DNA of 19,536 bases from UBA5078 sp963977405. GTDB lineage: Bacteria > Pseudomonadota > Gammaproteobacteria > Pseudomonadales > Pseudohongiellaceae. The stretch covers positions 1-19,536 of the forward strand of contig CAXBOY010000057.1 in the NCBI GenBank assembly GCA_963977405.1. Direction: 5' to 3'. Shown here in pieces: positions 1-8,250 of this stretch; position 1 is the first letter of the stretch; every line of letters begins with the position of its first letter. The position numbers were made by a program, and so were the translations under genes. The notes beneath the pieces were generated by a model, which was not told the origin of the DNA, did not search any database, and was given only the letters and a program-made list of their open reading frames with translations.

Positions 1-93
1 GGGGTGCTTCGATGCAGGACCATGAGCCGCCCGGACGGCGGCGACTGAGCCCCCAGGGATGGGTTCACGGCGTGTCCAGCAGCGAAGTACGCC
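1..93. repeat. GC-rich palindromic intergenic element, probably cut by the window edge
   Basis: Positions 4-20 and 74-90 form an imperfect inverted repeat with 14 of 17 positions complementary. Pairing continues at positions 1 and 2 with 93 and 92, so the element may extend left of the window. Inside it, GCCGCC (26-31) and GGCGGC (37-42) make a perfect 6-bp hairpin with loop cggac. The segment between 50 and 77 reads GGGATGGGTTCACGGCGTGT on its core, which resembles dispersed intergenic repeats I have seen in gammaproteobacterial genomes; that resemblance is from memory and untested. The short ORF crossing it (59-250) looks like a by-product of the repeat. No other gene is visible in 1-246. 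Confidence 0.55.
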
Positions 94-159
94 GCAGTGC
101 CACTCGTGCTACGGAGCACTAGAGAGTAAAACTCTTTATCCAGTAATTCTTCAATCTTA

Positions 160-201
160 CCCATTCGCTTGCAGGGCAATCTCCTACAGTCAGTGGGTTC
201 T
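160..201. repeat. Decayed half REPIN (single REP) downstream of the ABC exporter operon
   Basis: Positions 160-188 match the left arm of the REPIN at 15771-15799 at 26 of 29 bases. The match continues into its spacer (189-201 against 15800-15812, two mismatches). The right arm is missing. A G-to-T change at 180 breaks one pair of the GCTTGC/GCAAGC hairpin that is intact in the other copy. It lies about 45 bp past the stop codon of the mdlB-like gene. It is best read as a degraded member of the same repeat family. Confidence 0.7.
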
Positions 202-246
202 TTACAGATTCTGGGGTATTTCGTTGATTGCAGACGCTATCCAACC

Positions 247-2070
247 TTAAGGATAAACAACCGCATCAGCCACTAGGGCTTTCTGTAGCTGCAGCTCGTG
301 CATGTGGCGGTATAGGCCATCTTGGGCTAGTAGGGCCTGGTGCGAGCCTTGCTGCATTATTCGCCCCTGATGCAGGACCACTATCTGATCCGCGTGAGTG
401 ATCGTGCTCAGCCGATGCGCTATTGCCAAAATCGTTGTGCTTCCACGCAGCTTGTTCAACGCCTTCGTGATTACCGCCTCTGTATGGCTATCAACGTTCG
501 CAGTCGCCTCGTCCAGAATCAGGATACGCGGCTCTCTCGCTAACGTTCTTGCCAAAGACAGTAGTTGTCGCTGCCCAGTCGATAAATTGCCGCCACGCTC
601 TCCTAGGAGCGTGTCATAGCCTTCCGGAAGGCTCATCACGAACTCATGGAGCTGCGCCTGTTGTGCTGCCGCAATCACCTTCTCTTCCGGTATAGCTAAT
701 CCTAGCGTGATATTGTCGCGCACCGAACCCGCGCTGATGAACGGATCCTGTAGCACTACTCCCATCTGCTCGCGAAGATTGTCTTGATCGATCTGGTCCA
801 ACGGCGTTCCATCAATCAAAATGCGTCCTTTCTGTGGCGTATAGAAGCGCAGCAGCAGGCTCATCAGCGTGCTCTTACCGCTGCCGGTGTGCCCCACTAT
901 CGCGTAGAACTGCCCCGGCTCAACCGTGAAGTCGATACCCTCGAGCACTGGATGCTCTCCATCATAGCTAAAGCCCAGATCCTCCACCTGTACCCGCCCT
1001 GCGCTGATCAGGCTCGCGGACGCCAGCTGTGACTCACTCGCCTCGTCCATGATGCCGAAGACTCGCTCTCCCGCCACTACCGCCTGCTGCAATAAACTCA
1101 GACGCTGGGTCATCTCCACCACCGGCTGTGTGATGCGCGAGAGATAGTTGATAAACGCGTAGATAACCCCTACTTCCACCACACTGTCGAAAGACTGAGT
1201 GCCGAAATAGAACAGAAGGCCTGCTAGAGTCAGCGTGCGTATCAGGTCCGGAAGAGGGCGCAGCATGAGTGCGTCCAAGCGTAGATTGCTCATTCGCGCG
1301 TTGAATAGATCTTGGCTGACATTGCGAAAATCAGCATTGAAGCGTTTGTGCTGGTTTAACATCTGCACGATCCGCATGCCCTGGATCGACTCGCTGAGGT
1401 TCGCATTGATACGACTGAGCACGCTGCGCGCACGGTGGTAACGTGGCGCGCTTAGGCGTTGATAGTAGTACATCACGATGATGACCGTCGGCAGAATAAT
1501 ACTGCACAACAACATCAGGCGAACGTCTAAATAGGCCATCGCGATGAACACCGCGATAATAAGCGTAACGTTCTGCACGAATGTGGACATCACCTGCACG
1601 AATAGCTCTTTGATGGCCTCGGTGTCATTAGTAATCCTCGACACCAATGCGCCTGTAGGCCGGTGATCGAAATAGGATAACGGCTTGCGCATCACTGCGG
1701 CGAAGACCTGCGAACGAATCGTACGCACGACGTTGAAAGCCACCTCATTGAAGCGCATTGCATTCTGATAGCCCGCCCATGCCGACAAGGCATAGAGCAT
1801 GGCATAGGCGAGCGCTAGCCCACCCAGCTCCAACACTGGATAATGACCTTGTGTTACATAATCATCGAGGAATACTTTAACGAGCACAGGCCCTAACACT
1901 TGACCAGCCGTAGCCAGCAAGAGCAAACCGCCCGCCTGTTTAAGCAGGCGCGGATAGGCTAATGCGTAACGCAGTAGCCGCCAGAGTGCCGACAGGTCTA
2001 AACCCTCGGAATGTTTATCGTCCAGATTCAACGGTTCGCTCCAATCTCTGATAATCCACCATCTGTGCAT
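247..2070 (-). CDS. mdlB: ABC exporter half-transporter, MdlB-type subunit
   Basis: This is a fused membrane/ATPase half-transporter of 607 residues from the chosen start. An N-terminal block of six membrane helices (about residues 40-310) is followed by an ATPase domain. That domain has Walker A GHTGSGKS (393-400), a signature LSTGQ (496-500), Walker B ILILDE with the catalytic Glu (516-521) and the switch His in IAHRLS (552). It should pair with the MdlA-like subunit encoded just upstream, and the two frames overlap. The start is uncertain. ATG at 2070 has AAGGG five bases upstream. GTG at 2109 has poor spacing. TTG at 2031 has GGAG seven bases upstream and would give a length closer to E. 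coli MdlB. The substrate cannot be read from sequence; the family is linked to multidrug or lipid-like export. Confidence 0.88.
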   Translation of the reverse strand: MHRWWIIRDWSEPLNLDDKHSEGLDLSALWRLLRYALAYPRLLKQAGGLLLLATAGQVLGPVLVKVFLDDYVTQGHYPVLELGGLALAYAMLYALSAWAGYQNAMRFNEVAFNVVRTIRSQVFAAVMRKPLSYFDHRPTGALVSRITNDTEAIKELFVQVMSTFVQNVTLIIAVFIAMAYLDVRLMLLCSIILPTVIIVMYYYQRLSAPRYHRARSVLSRINANLSESIQGMRIVQMLNQHKRFNADFRNVSQDLFNARMSNLRLDALMLRPLPDLIRTLTLAGLLFYFGTQSFDSVVEVGVIYAFINYLSRITQPVVEMTQRLSLLQQAVVAGERVFGIMDEASESQLASASLISAGRVQVEDLGFSYDGEHPVLEGIDFTVEPGQFYAIVGHTGSGKSTLMSLLLRFYTPQKGRILIDGTPLDQIDQDNLREQMGVVLQDPFISAGSVRDNITLGLAIPEEKVIAAAQQAQLHEFVMSLPEGYDTLLGERGGNLSTGQRQLLSLARTLAREPRILILDEATANVDSHTEAVITKALNKLRGSTTILAIAHRLSTITHADQIVVLHQGRIMQQGSHQALLAQDGLYRHMHELQLQKALVADAVVYP

Positions 2071-3760
2071 ACCAACCCTTATGGGCGAGTAGTTGCGAAT
2101 GGGTGCCACGCTCCACTATCTCGCCATGATTAAGCACGACGATCTGCTGAGCGTCTTCCACCGCAGAGAGGCGGTGACAAAGTACAATACTTGTGCGCTG
2201 CGCGCGCACCTCGCGAAGATGTTTAAGAATGCTCCGCTCTGTTTCCACATCAACAGCAGACAAAGCATCGTCGAGAATCAAAATTGGCGCATCCAATAGC
2301 AATGCACGCGCGATCGCGATGCGCTGCTTCTGCCCACCCGAAAGCGTGATACCGCGCTCACCCACGAGGGTTTCGTAAGCTTGCGGGAAACGCATAATGT
2401 CCTGATCGATGGCGGCCAAATCGGCAACGGCGCGAATCTCCTCACGAGTTGCATTGGGTTTACCGAGCGCTATATTCTCTGCAATCGATGCTGTGAACAA
2501 AAATGGGTCTTGTGGCACCATTGCTATCTGAGCGCGAAGAGTCTCCAATGTAAGATCCTGGATCGAAACCCCGCCAATACTTAGATCGCAGTCGGGGTGG
2601 TCGAAGTAGCGCAGCAACAAATTGACTAAACTGGTTTTCCCAGAACCAGTTGGGCCGACAATACCGAGCGTATGCCCCGCTTTAACATCGATCTGTATAT
2701 TGTGCAAAACCGGCATAGCACTCCCGATATGCGTGAAACTCTTGATACCGAAGTGAACATCGGCCTCTGTTACCTCCGTCACGACTCCAGTGTCCTGAAC
2801 AGAGGACTCAGTCTCTAGCAATTGTTGGATGCGCTCATAGGCGGCCGAACCACGCTCCAAAATATTGAGAAGCCAACCATAGGCAAACATCGGCCAGACT
2901 AAAAATCCTAAGTACATTGTGAAACTAGTGAGCTCTCCCAAGGTGATGCGCTCCTGCTCAATCTGCCATGCCCCCATGCTGATACATAGCAAGAAGGAAG
3001 ACCCCACAGTTATGAATATCGCGGGGTCATAGAGTGAGTCAGTAGCTGCTACACGCATATTGGCCTCGGCGGTGCGATCGGCGATACGCAGGAAGTTCTC
3101 ATCCTCAATTTGCTCACGGCCGAAGGCACGCACCATGCGAATTCCAGAGACACTCTCTTGCACTCGATCGTTCAGATCCGAGAAGCGTTCCTGCGCATCC
3201 CTGAAGCTGACATGCAGGCGCTCACCAAGAATCGTGAAATACCACGCCATGAATGGGAAAGGCAGAAGTGCTACTAAGGTCAATTGCCAGTCGATAAGAA
3301 ACATCATGATGGCGATCACTAGCACGCCAGTAACCAAACCATCGATACCGGACAGAACGCCCTCGCCTGCCGTCATCTCTAACGCGGAGATGTCATTAGT
3401 GGCACGAGCCATGAGATCTCCTGTTCTGTGCTGCGCAAAGAATTGCGGCGCCATCTTCGTCATATGGGCGTAGAGACGCTGCCGCATGGTCTCGGCCAAC
3501 TGGAATGAGGAGTAAAACAGGAATACCCGCCAGAGATAGCGCATGACATACACGACGAAACCTATAGCCACTACGATGCCCACATAGCGCATCAACAACT
3601 CGCGACTCAATGTGTTTGCGACTACTTGATCAATAAGCAGGCCGGTGATCCATGGCACGGTCATCTCTAGCACGTCGGTGCCCAACAGCATCAAAATCGC
3701 CGCCGTGTACCGGCGCCACTGCGCCTTGAAGTACCACCCTAGTTTAAAAAACAGTTCCAT
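2015..3760 (-). CDS. mdlA: ABC exporter half-transporter, MdlA-type subunit
   Basis: A 581-residue half-transporter with a six-helix membrane domain (about 1-310) and a C-terminal ATPase. Motifs are Walker A GPTGSGKT (369-376), canonical signature LSGGQ (473-477), Walker B ILILDD (493-498) and switch His in CHRLS (529). The residue after Walker B, normally the catalytic Glu, is Asp, as in the degenerate subunit of heterodimeric exporters, E. coli MdlA included. The start at 3760 is preferred over ATG 3796 because the N-terminus MELFFKLGWYFKAQWRRY lines up with E. coli MdlA (MRLFAQLSWYF...WRRY), the length agrees (590 in E. coli), and GGAA lies upstream. The end overlaps the start of the partner gene, which suggests translational coupling. 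The gene is divergent from speC. Confidence 0.9.
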   Translation of the reverse strand: MELFFKLGWYFKAQWRRYTAAILMLLGTDVLEMTVPWITGLLIDQVVANTLSRELLMRYVGIVVAIGFVVYVMRYLWRVFLFYSSFQLAETMRQRLYAHMTKMAPQFFAQHRTGDLMARATNDISALEMTAGEGVLSGIDGLVTGVLVIAIMMFLIDWQLTLVALLPFPFMAWYFTILGERLHVSFRDAQERFSDLNDRVQESVSGIRMVRAFGREQIEDENFLRIADRTAEANMRVAATDSLYDPAIFITVGSSFLLCISMGAWQIEQERITLGELTSFTMYLGFLVWPMFAYGWLLNILERGSAAYERIQQLLETESSVQDTGVVTEVTEADVHFGIKSFTHIGSAMPVLHNIQIDVKAGHTLGIVGPTGSGKTSLVNLLLRYFDHPDCDLSIGGVSIQDLTLETLRAQIAMVPQDPFLFTASIAENIALGKPNATREEIRAVADLAAIDQDIMRFPQAYETLVGERGITLSGGQKQRIAIARALLLDAPILILDDALSAVDVETERSILKHLREVRAQRTSIVLCHRLSAVEDAQQIVVLNHGEIVERGTHSQLLAHKGWYAQMVDYQRLERTVESGR

Positions 3761-3960
3761 CGTCGTTCCGCAACGGGCTTTGCCCTTGTCATCCACCTAG
3801 AAAGCTGCGCAGTCTAGCAGGCTTTTTTAGCCTTGGAGTGCGCCGGGTCACATTTGCTTTTTGTCTGTTAAATCAGTCTACTATCGCTTTGCGACACGGC
3901 GACTTCGAAGAGCGCGCCGGGCTGTCACAAAAGTATATTGAGGGTTTATGTAATTGCGCA

Positions 3961-3988
3961 TTTACCTGTGGAATCTCTTTGTTACAAT
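3961..3988 (+). promoter_or_regulatory. Candidate sigma-70 promoter of speC
   Basis: TTTACC (3961-3966) and TACAAT (3983-3988) are separated by 16 bp, giving a start near 3995 and a leader of about 54 nt. The ribosome binding site GGAGGAG (4030-4036) sits 12 nt before the speC ATG, a somewhat long spacing. The rest of the 3797-4048 gap must hold the divergent mdlA promoter, for which I find no clear hexamer pair. Confidence 0.55.
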
Positions 3989-4048
3989 AGCGCACCTAAT
4001 CGAATACCCACCCGTTAAGGCTATGCCGCGGAGGAGACTAAACCGTCA

Positions 4049-5221
4049 ATGAATACAGAAAACACTCGAGTGGAAGACTTTTACGCACCGGAAACATTCA
4101 AGCGTATCAAAGAGTTAGCTGATACCAAAGAGACACCGTTCGTTGTCATAGACATTGCAACGATCGAAACTGCGTTTGACACTCTAAAAGAGCTCTTCCC
4201 CTACGCGAGCGTGTATTACGCGGTTAAAGCGAATCCAGCACCCGAAGTACTCACCTGCCTGCGCGATCGCGGTTCGAATTTCGACGTGGCCTCCATCTAT
4301 GAATTAGACAAACTGCTCTCCCTCGGCGTAGAGCCAGAGCGTTGCAGTTATGGCAACACCATCAAGAAGGCACGGGACATTCGCTACTTCTACGAGAAGG
4401 GTGTGCGCATGTACGCCACCGACTCCGAGGCTGATGTCCGCAATATCGCGAAGGCAGCACCAGGCTCTCGCGTATACGTGCGCATCCTCACAGAGGGCAG
4501 TGGCACGGCCGATTGGCCACTTTCCCGTAAGTTCGGTTGCCAAAGCGACATGGCCATGGACATCCTAGTATTGGCCCGCGATCTCGGCCTAGAACCCTAT
4601 GGCGTATCCTTCCACGTTGGCTCGCAGCAGCGCGATATTGGTGCTTGGGATGCGGCGATCGGCAAGGTTAAGGTAATCTTCGAGCGTCTCAAAGAAGAAG
4701 ACAACATCACCCTGAAGATGGTTAATCTAGGCGGCGGTTTCCCAGCCAACTACATCAATAAGGCCAACACTCTCGACGTCTACGCCGATGAAATTACACG
4801 TTTTATTGAAGAAGACTTCGGCGACGACTTCCCCGAGATCATTCTCGAGCCAGGTCGTTCTTTGATCTCCAACTCTGGAATCTTGGTTTCAGAGGTCGTA
4901 CTGATTTCGCGTAAATCCCATACCTCTTTGCAGCGTTGGATATTTACCGATGTCGGCAAATTCTCCGGTCTTATCGAGACTCTAGACGAGTGCATTAAGT
5001 ACCCGATCTATGTCGAGAAACAGGGGGAGTTGGAAGAGGTGGTAATCGCGGGACCTACTTGCGATAGCGCCGACATCATGTACGAGCACTATAAATACGG
5101 TTTGCCACTAAACCTAGCTATCGGCGATAGAATGTATTGGATCTCTACCGGTGCCTACACTACGAGCTATAGCTCTGTTGAGTTTAATGGCTTCCCGCCG
5201 CTTAAGTCTTACTTCGTTTAA
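4049..5221 (+). CDS. speC: Ornithine decarboxylase, short fold-III (alanine racemase-like) type
   Basis: This is a pyridoxal-phosphate enzyme converting ornithine to putrescine, the first step of polyamine synthesis in the cytoplasm. The 390 residues match the short eukaryote-like ODC class used by Pseudomonas (about 387 residues), not the ~700-residue fold-I SpeC of E. coli. Visible motifs are YAVKANP with the Schiff-base Lys60, YGNTIKK (101-107), HVGSQQ (189-194), GGGFP (228-232, phosphate binding), EPGRS (267-271) and CDSAD with catalytic Cys338 and Asp339 at the dimer interface. A TTSYS segment lies near the C-terminus. Lysine/ornithine dual specificity exists in this family, so some lysine decarboxylation is possible. 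It is monocistronic, with its own promoter and a hairpin right after the stop; both neighbours lie on the other strand. Confidence 0.95.
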   Translation: MNTENTRVEDFYAPETFKRIKELADTKETPFVVIDIATIETAFDTLKELFPYASVYYAVKANPAPEVLTCLRDRGSNFDVASIYELDKLLSLGVEPERCSYGNTIKKARDIRYFYEKGVRMYATDSEADVRNIAKAAPGSRVYVRILTEGSGTADWPLSRKFGCQSDMAMDILVLARDLGLEPYGVSFHVGSQQRDIGAWDAAIGKVKVIFERLKEEDNITLKMVNLGGGFPANYINKANTLDVYADEITRFIEEDFGDDFPEIILEPGRSLISNSGILVSEVVLISRKSHTSLQRWIFTDVGKFSGLIETLDECIKYPIYVEKQGELEEVVIAGPTCDSADIMYEHYKYGLPLNLAIGDRMYWISTGAYTTSYSSVEFNGFPPLKSYFV

Positions 5222-5223
5222 AA

Positions 5224-5245
5224 CCAACGGGCCGCAACCCGTTGG
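5224..5245. terminator. Intergenic hairpin between convergent speC and tcyP
   Basis: CCAACGGG (5224-5231) and CCCGTTGG (5238-5245) form a perfect 8-bp stem with loop ccgcaa. Read on the minus strand it is followed by TTTT, so it fits a Rho-independent terminator for the symporter gene. On the plus strand it starts three bases after the speC stop codon but lacks a T-run, so termination of speC there is less certain. Confidence 0.6.
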
Positions 5246-5264
5246 CGTCTAAACCCCGCGGCTA

Positions 5265-5287
5265 CGCGAAGGTACTAAGCCTTCGCG
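5265..5287. other. Hairpin spanning the tcyP stop codon
   Basis: CGCGAAGG (5265-5272) and CCTTCGCG (5280-5287) form a perfect 8-bp stem. The 7-nt loop contains the TAG stop codon of the symporter gene (5275-5277, minus strand). It lies 20 bp from the 5224-5245 hairpin, so the symporter mRNA would end in two stacked stem-loops. Confidence 0.5.
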
Positions 5288-6660
5288 GCGCCCTGCGCGG
5301 CGAGCACATCCTCCTCGGATTGCTGCATCGATAATAACTTCGTAGTAACTACACCACTGGTAATCGCCCCATTCACATTGAGTGCGGTGCGCGCCATGTC
5401 GATTAGTGGCTCGATGGAGATCAATAGCGCTACAACGGTCACTGGCAGCCCCATCGCAGGCAATACGATCAAAGCTGCGAAGGTGGCACCGCCGCCAACC
5501 CCTGCCACCCCGAAGGAGCTGATGGCGATAATGGCCACGAGGCTCAAGATGAACATGAAGTCAGTTGGGTCAACGCCTACAGTCGGTGCAACCATCACAG
5601 CTAGCATCGCTGGGTAGATTCCGGCACAGCCATTCTGCCCAATGGTCGCCCCGAAGCTAGCAGCGAGATTCGCGATTGGCGAAGGCACTTTAAGCTCTTC
5701 GATCTGCGTCTTCACCGTCAAGGGGATAGTGGCGGCAGAACTGCGCGTTGCGAACGCGAAACTCAGTACTGGCCAGATCTTCTGGAAATAGCTGCGGATA
5801 TTCATGCCACTGCCAATAATGAAGAGCGCGTGTACACCGAACATCAACAAGATAGCGGTGTAGGAGGTTAGAACGAAGCTGATGAGATTGAGAATGTCCT
5901 CGCCATCAGAGCTCGCCACGACGTAAGTCATCAGCGCTAGGATGCCGTAAGGAGTCAGCCCCATGACCATACGCACCAACTTCATGACAATAGCTTGCAC
6001 AGCCGTCACGAAAGACTTGATTGACTCGCCTTGGGCAGGATTTTCCTTACCAACCAGTAGTGCCGCAATGCCAGTGAGAATGCCGAAGATCACGACGGAG
6101 ATGATAGAGTTATCTCGCGCCTCGGTCAGGTCTGCAAATATGTTAGTGGGAATAAACCCTGCGATAACATCTGGCAGACTCAGTCCGCTGACGGTGCCAC
6201 GACGCAGTTCCAGCACGTCCGCGCGAGCAAGTTCACGCGCACCGGCTACCATGCCCTCTGCACTCAAGCCTGTTAATAGAGTAAGGCCAATGCCTATCAA
6301 GGCGGCAATTGCCGTGGTCAGTACGAGCATGCCCACGATAGATACACCGATCTTGCCAACGGACGCAATGGCGTCCATGCGCAGCACAGAACCGATCATG
6401 GTAATGAGGATCAGTGGCATGATGATCATGCGCAGTAGGCGCACATAACTATCGCCGACTAGATTGGTCCAGTTTAGTGTCTGGGCCATTACCTCGGAGT
6501 CAACGCCATAGAGTAATTGCAGCGCGAAGCCGAAGGCGAGGCCTAGGACCATGCCTGTGAATACTTTGCGCGAGAGACTCTCGGTTTTCTTACTGATGCT
6601 GTAGATCGCATACAACAGCCCGCAGAAGAAAATGAGATTTAGGATGGTATATAGGCTCAT
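5275..6660 (-). CDS. tcyP: L-cystine/cation symporter, TcyP (YdjN) type, DAACS family
   Basis: An inner-membrane secondary transporter of the dicarboxylate/amino acid:cation symporter family, 461 residues against 463 for E. coli TcyP, which takes up L-cystine. The hallmark motifs are present: RSSAATIP (306-313, the serine-rich hairpin), GATIGQNGCAG (337-347), GVGGGATFA (387-395) and IEPLIDMARTALNVNG (416-431, substrate site). Helices run through the whole length, starting at residues 5-21. The close match over long stretches, including the N-terminus, favours TcyP over GltP/DctA, but substrate is still an inference. No good Shine-Dalgarno precedes the ATG: the bases before it read CATCCTCCC, and an in-frame stop upstream leaves no alternative start. 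It lies 91 bp behind the DUF599 gene. Confidence 0.9.
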   Translation of the reverse strand: MSLYTILNLIFFCGLLYAIYSISKKTESLSRKVFTGMVLGLAFGFALQLLYGVDSEVMAQTLNWTNLVGDSYVRLLRMIIMPLILITMIGSVLRMDAIASVGKIGVSIVGMLVLTTAIAALIGIGLTLLTGLSAEGMVAGARELARADVLELRRGTVSGLSLPDVIAGFIPTNIFADLTEARDNSIISVVIFGILTGIAALLVGKENPAQGESIKSFVTAVQAIVMKLVRMVMGLTPYGILALMTYVVASSDGEDILNLISFVLTSYTAILLMFGVHALFIIGSGMNIRSYFQKIWPVLSFAFATRSSAATIPLTVKTQIEELKVPSPIANLAASFGATIGQNGCAGIYPAMLAVMVAPTVGVDPTDFMFILSLVAIIAISSFGVAGVGGGATFAALIVLPAMGLPVTVVALLISIEPLIDMARTALNVNGAITSGVVTTKLLSMQQSEEDVLAAQGAAKA

Positions 6661-6751
6661 GGGAGGATGCTCGTCTTTTTAGTATTGCCGTGAAATTAAA
6701 CTACCTTTGGCACACTTACAAGGACAAGATTCAGCCGAGCTTGTTACAAAA

Positions 6752-7465
6752 TCAATCTGGCAAATTCGACATCATGATGGCGAGCGTGTCAGAGCGGAAT
6801 TCGCGTCTATACAATACGGCCACTATGAGCGTCGAGAGAATCATGAACACCCAAAAATTCACGAACCAACCCAACACTGCCATGCTGAAATAATAAGTCC
6901 GCAGGCCATTATTGAAATTGCCCGCAGCCTTAGAAGACATAGTAGAGATACTATCGATATTGCGCTCTAGAAATTCGTCTGATGCGTTTTCATGACTCTC
7001 GGGTACGCCTCCTAACATCACTGAAACCTGGCCGAACTGGCGCAAACCCCATGTAAACTTAAAGAAGGCATAAACGAATAGGCAGATCAGCAAGAGCACT
7101 TTAAGCTCCCACGCGCCTCGGCTATTTGCATCCGAGAAAGGGATATCTCGTAGCATCAGGATCACAGTTTCGGAAGAGGTTCCGAGCACTGTCATCAAGC
7201 CCGCAAGGATGAATAGTGTGGTGGAAGCAAAGAAAGACACGCTGCGCTCGAGGTTGGCAATGATATTGGTGTCAGCAATACGATTGTCGCGACGCATCGC
7301 TTTCCGAATCCACTGCTTACGGAAGCGGTGCATGGCATAGGCGAGTGTTGGCGTGTCCATGCTGCGCAAGTCGGTGTAGTAGAAATAACCCCTAAAACAC
7401 AGCAGGAACCACGCCACTGCCAGCAGATTGCCAATATTGTCTTTGAGAAATTCTACCGTCGCCAT
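6752..7465 (-). CDS. DUF599 family membrane protein of unknown function
   Basis: A 237-residue protein I recognise as DUF599. Four hydrophobic segments are visible, at about 11-28, 75-95, 119-138 and 192-219, with a basic stretch (46-62) after the first helix and a polar loop (about 150-185) between the third and fourth. There is no signal peptidase site, catalytic motif or nucleotide-binding motif, so the function is unknown. AAGGAA lies about 11 bases before the ATG. It starts 23 bp after the stop of the ABC-2 permease gene on the same strand, so it is probably in that transcript. A role tied to the exporter is possible but unproven. Confidence 0.85.
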   Translation of the reverse strand: MATVEFLKDNIGNLLAVAWFLLCFRGYFYYTDLRSMDTPTLAYAMHRFRKQWIRKAMRRDNRIADTNIIANLERSVSFFASTTLFILAGLMTVLGTSSETVILMLRDIPFSDANSRGAWELKVLLLICLFVYAFFKFTWGLRQFGQVSVMLGGVPESHENASDEFLERNIDSISTMSSKAAGNFNNGLRTYYFSMAVLGWFVNFWVFMILSTLIVAVLYRREFRSDTLAIMMSNLPD

Positions 7466-7488
7466 ACTCAGACTATTTCCTTATAAGC

Positions 7489-8250
7489 TTATTTCTTTAT
7501 GTGATAACCGGTTCTGAATATCCACGACACTATCAACAGACAGGCCGTCAGGAACACCAAAACCATCGCGAGTGAAACGCCGACACTAACATCCGATATT
7601 TCGTAAAAACTCCACCGGAAACCACTGATCAAATATAGCACTGGGTTGAACAAAGTGACCGTCTGCCAAAACGGCGAGAGCATACTCGCCGAATAGAAAC
7701 TGCCACCCAAGAATACCAGTGGAGTCACGATAAGCAGTGGTATCAACTGCAACTTCTCGAAATTATTCGCCCAGATACCGATAATGAATCCAAATAGACT
7801 GAAGGAAATACAAGTCAACAGTAAGAATAGCAGCATCAAGAAGGGATGCGCGATCTGCAGCGGCACAAAAAAACCAGCGGTGGCCAAAATGATGGCACCG
7901 AGGATCAACGATTTGCTCGCTGCCGCTCCAACGTAGCCAAGCAGCGCCTCGAACATCGAAATCGGCGCGGAGAGCAATTCATAGATGGTGCCTGTAAACT
8001 TCGGGAAATAGATACCGAATGAGGCGTTGGAGATGCTATTGGTTAACAGCGATAACATAACCAAGCCGGGCACGATGAAGGCCCCATAGCTGATGCCGTC
8101 GACCTGTTGAATACGGCTGCCGATAGCTGCCCCGAACACTACGAAGTAGAGCGATGTAGAAATAACGGGGCCGATGATGCTCTGCATAAGTGTGCGCCTA
8201 GTGCGCTCCATCTCGAATGCGTAAATTGCCTTTACTCCCTGCCAGTTCAT
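7489..8250 (-). CDS. ABC-2 type exporter permease (YadH-like)
   Basis: A 253-residue permease with six membrane segments at about 23-43, 56-78, 107-128, 135-158, 170-187 and 225-246. The motif KFTGTIYELLSAP (84-96) sits where YadH-type permeases carry their conserved cytoplasmic coupling segment. The start codon overlaps the stop of the ATPase gene as TAATG, and GGAGG seven bases upstream gives an ideal ribosome binding site, so the two are translationally coupled. Together they should form a (ATPase)2(permease)2 exporter. The substrate is unknown; related systems move drugs, polysaccharide precursors or lipids. Confidence 0.92.
   Translation of the reverse strand: MNWQGVKAIYAFEMERTRRTLMQSIIGPVISTSLYFVVFGAAIGSRIQQVDGISYGAFIVPGLVMLSLLTNSISNASFGIYFPKFTGTIYELLSAPISMFEALLGYVGAAASKSLILGAIILATAGFFVPLQIAHPFLMLLFLLLTCISFSLFGFIIGIWANNFEKLQLIPLLIVTPLVFLGGSFYSASMLSPFWQTVTLFNPVLYLISGFRWSFYEISDVSVGVSLAMVLVFLTACLLIVSWIFRTGYHIKK

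Noticed and set aside
59..250. 63-residue plus-strand ORF
   Set aside because: It runs through the palindromic element and the REP, has no ribosome binding site, and its peptide shows no family features.
3060..3473. 137-residue plus-strand ORF antisense to mdlA
   Set aside because: It lies wholly inside a conserved ABC transporter gene; no binding site and no protein features.
3819..3833. AGGCT/AGCCT hairpin with T-rich loop upstream of mdlA
   Set aside because: Only five pairs with the T-run in the loop and not after the stem, so it is not a terminator and too weak to call.
3840..3929. Direct repeat GCGCCGGG...TCACA (3840-3852 and 3914-3929) in the mdlA/speC gap
   Set aside because: Short, interrupted by three bases in one copy and without symmetry or fit to a known operator; chance similarity cannot be excluded.
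4049..5221. Possibility that the decarboxylase is LysA (diaminopimelate decarboxylase)
   Set aside because: The YGNTIKK, HVGSQQ and CDSAD motifs and near full-length similarity to Pseudomonas-type ODC fit ornithine decarboxylase better.
5963..6448. 161-residue plus-strand ORF antisense to tcyP
   Set aside because: It is the mirror of the codon pattern of a well-supported membrane protein gene; Met/Ser/Thr/Arg-rich low-complexity product with no family match.
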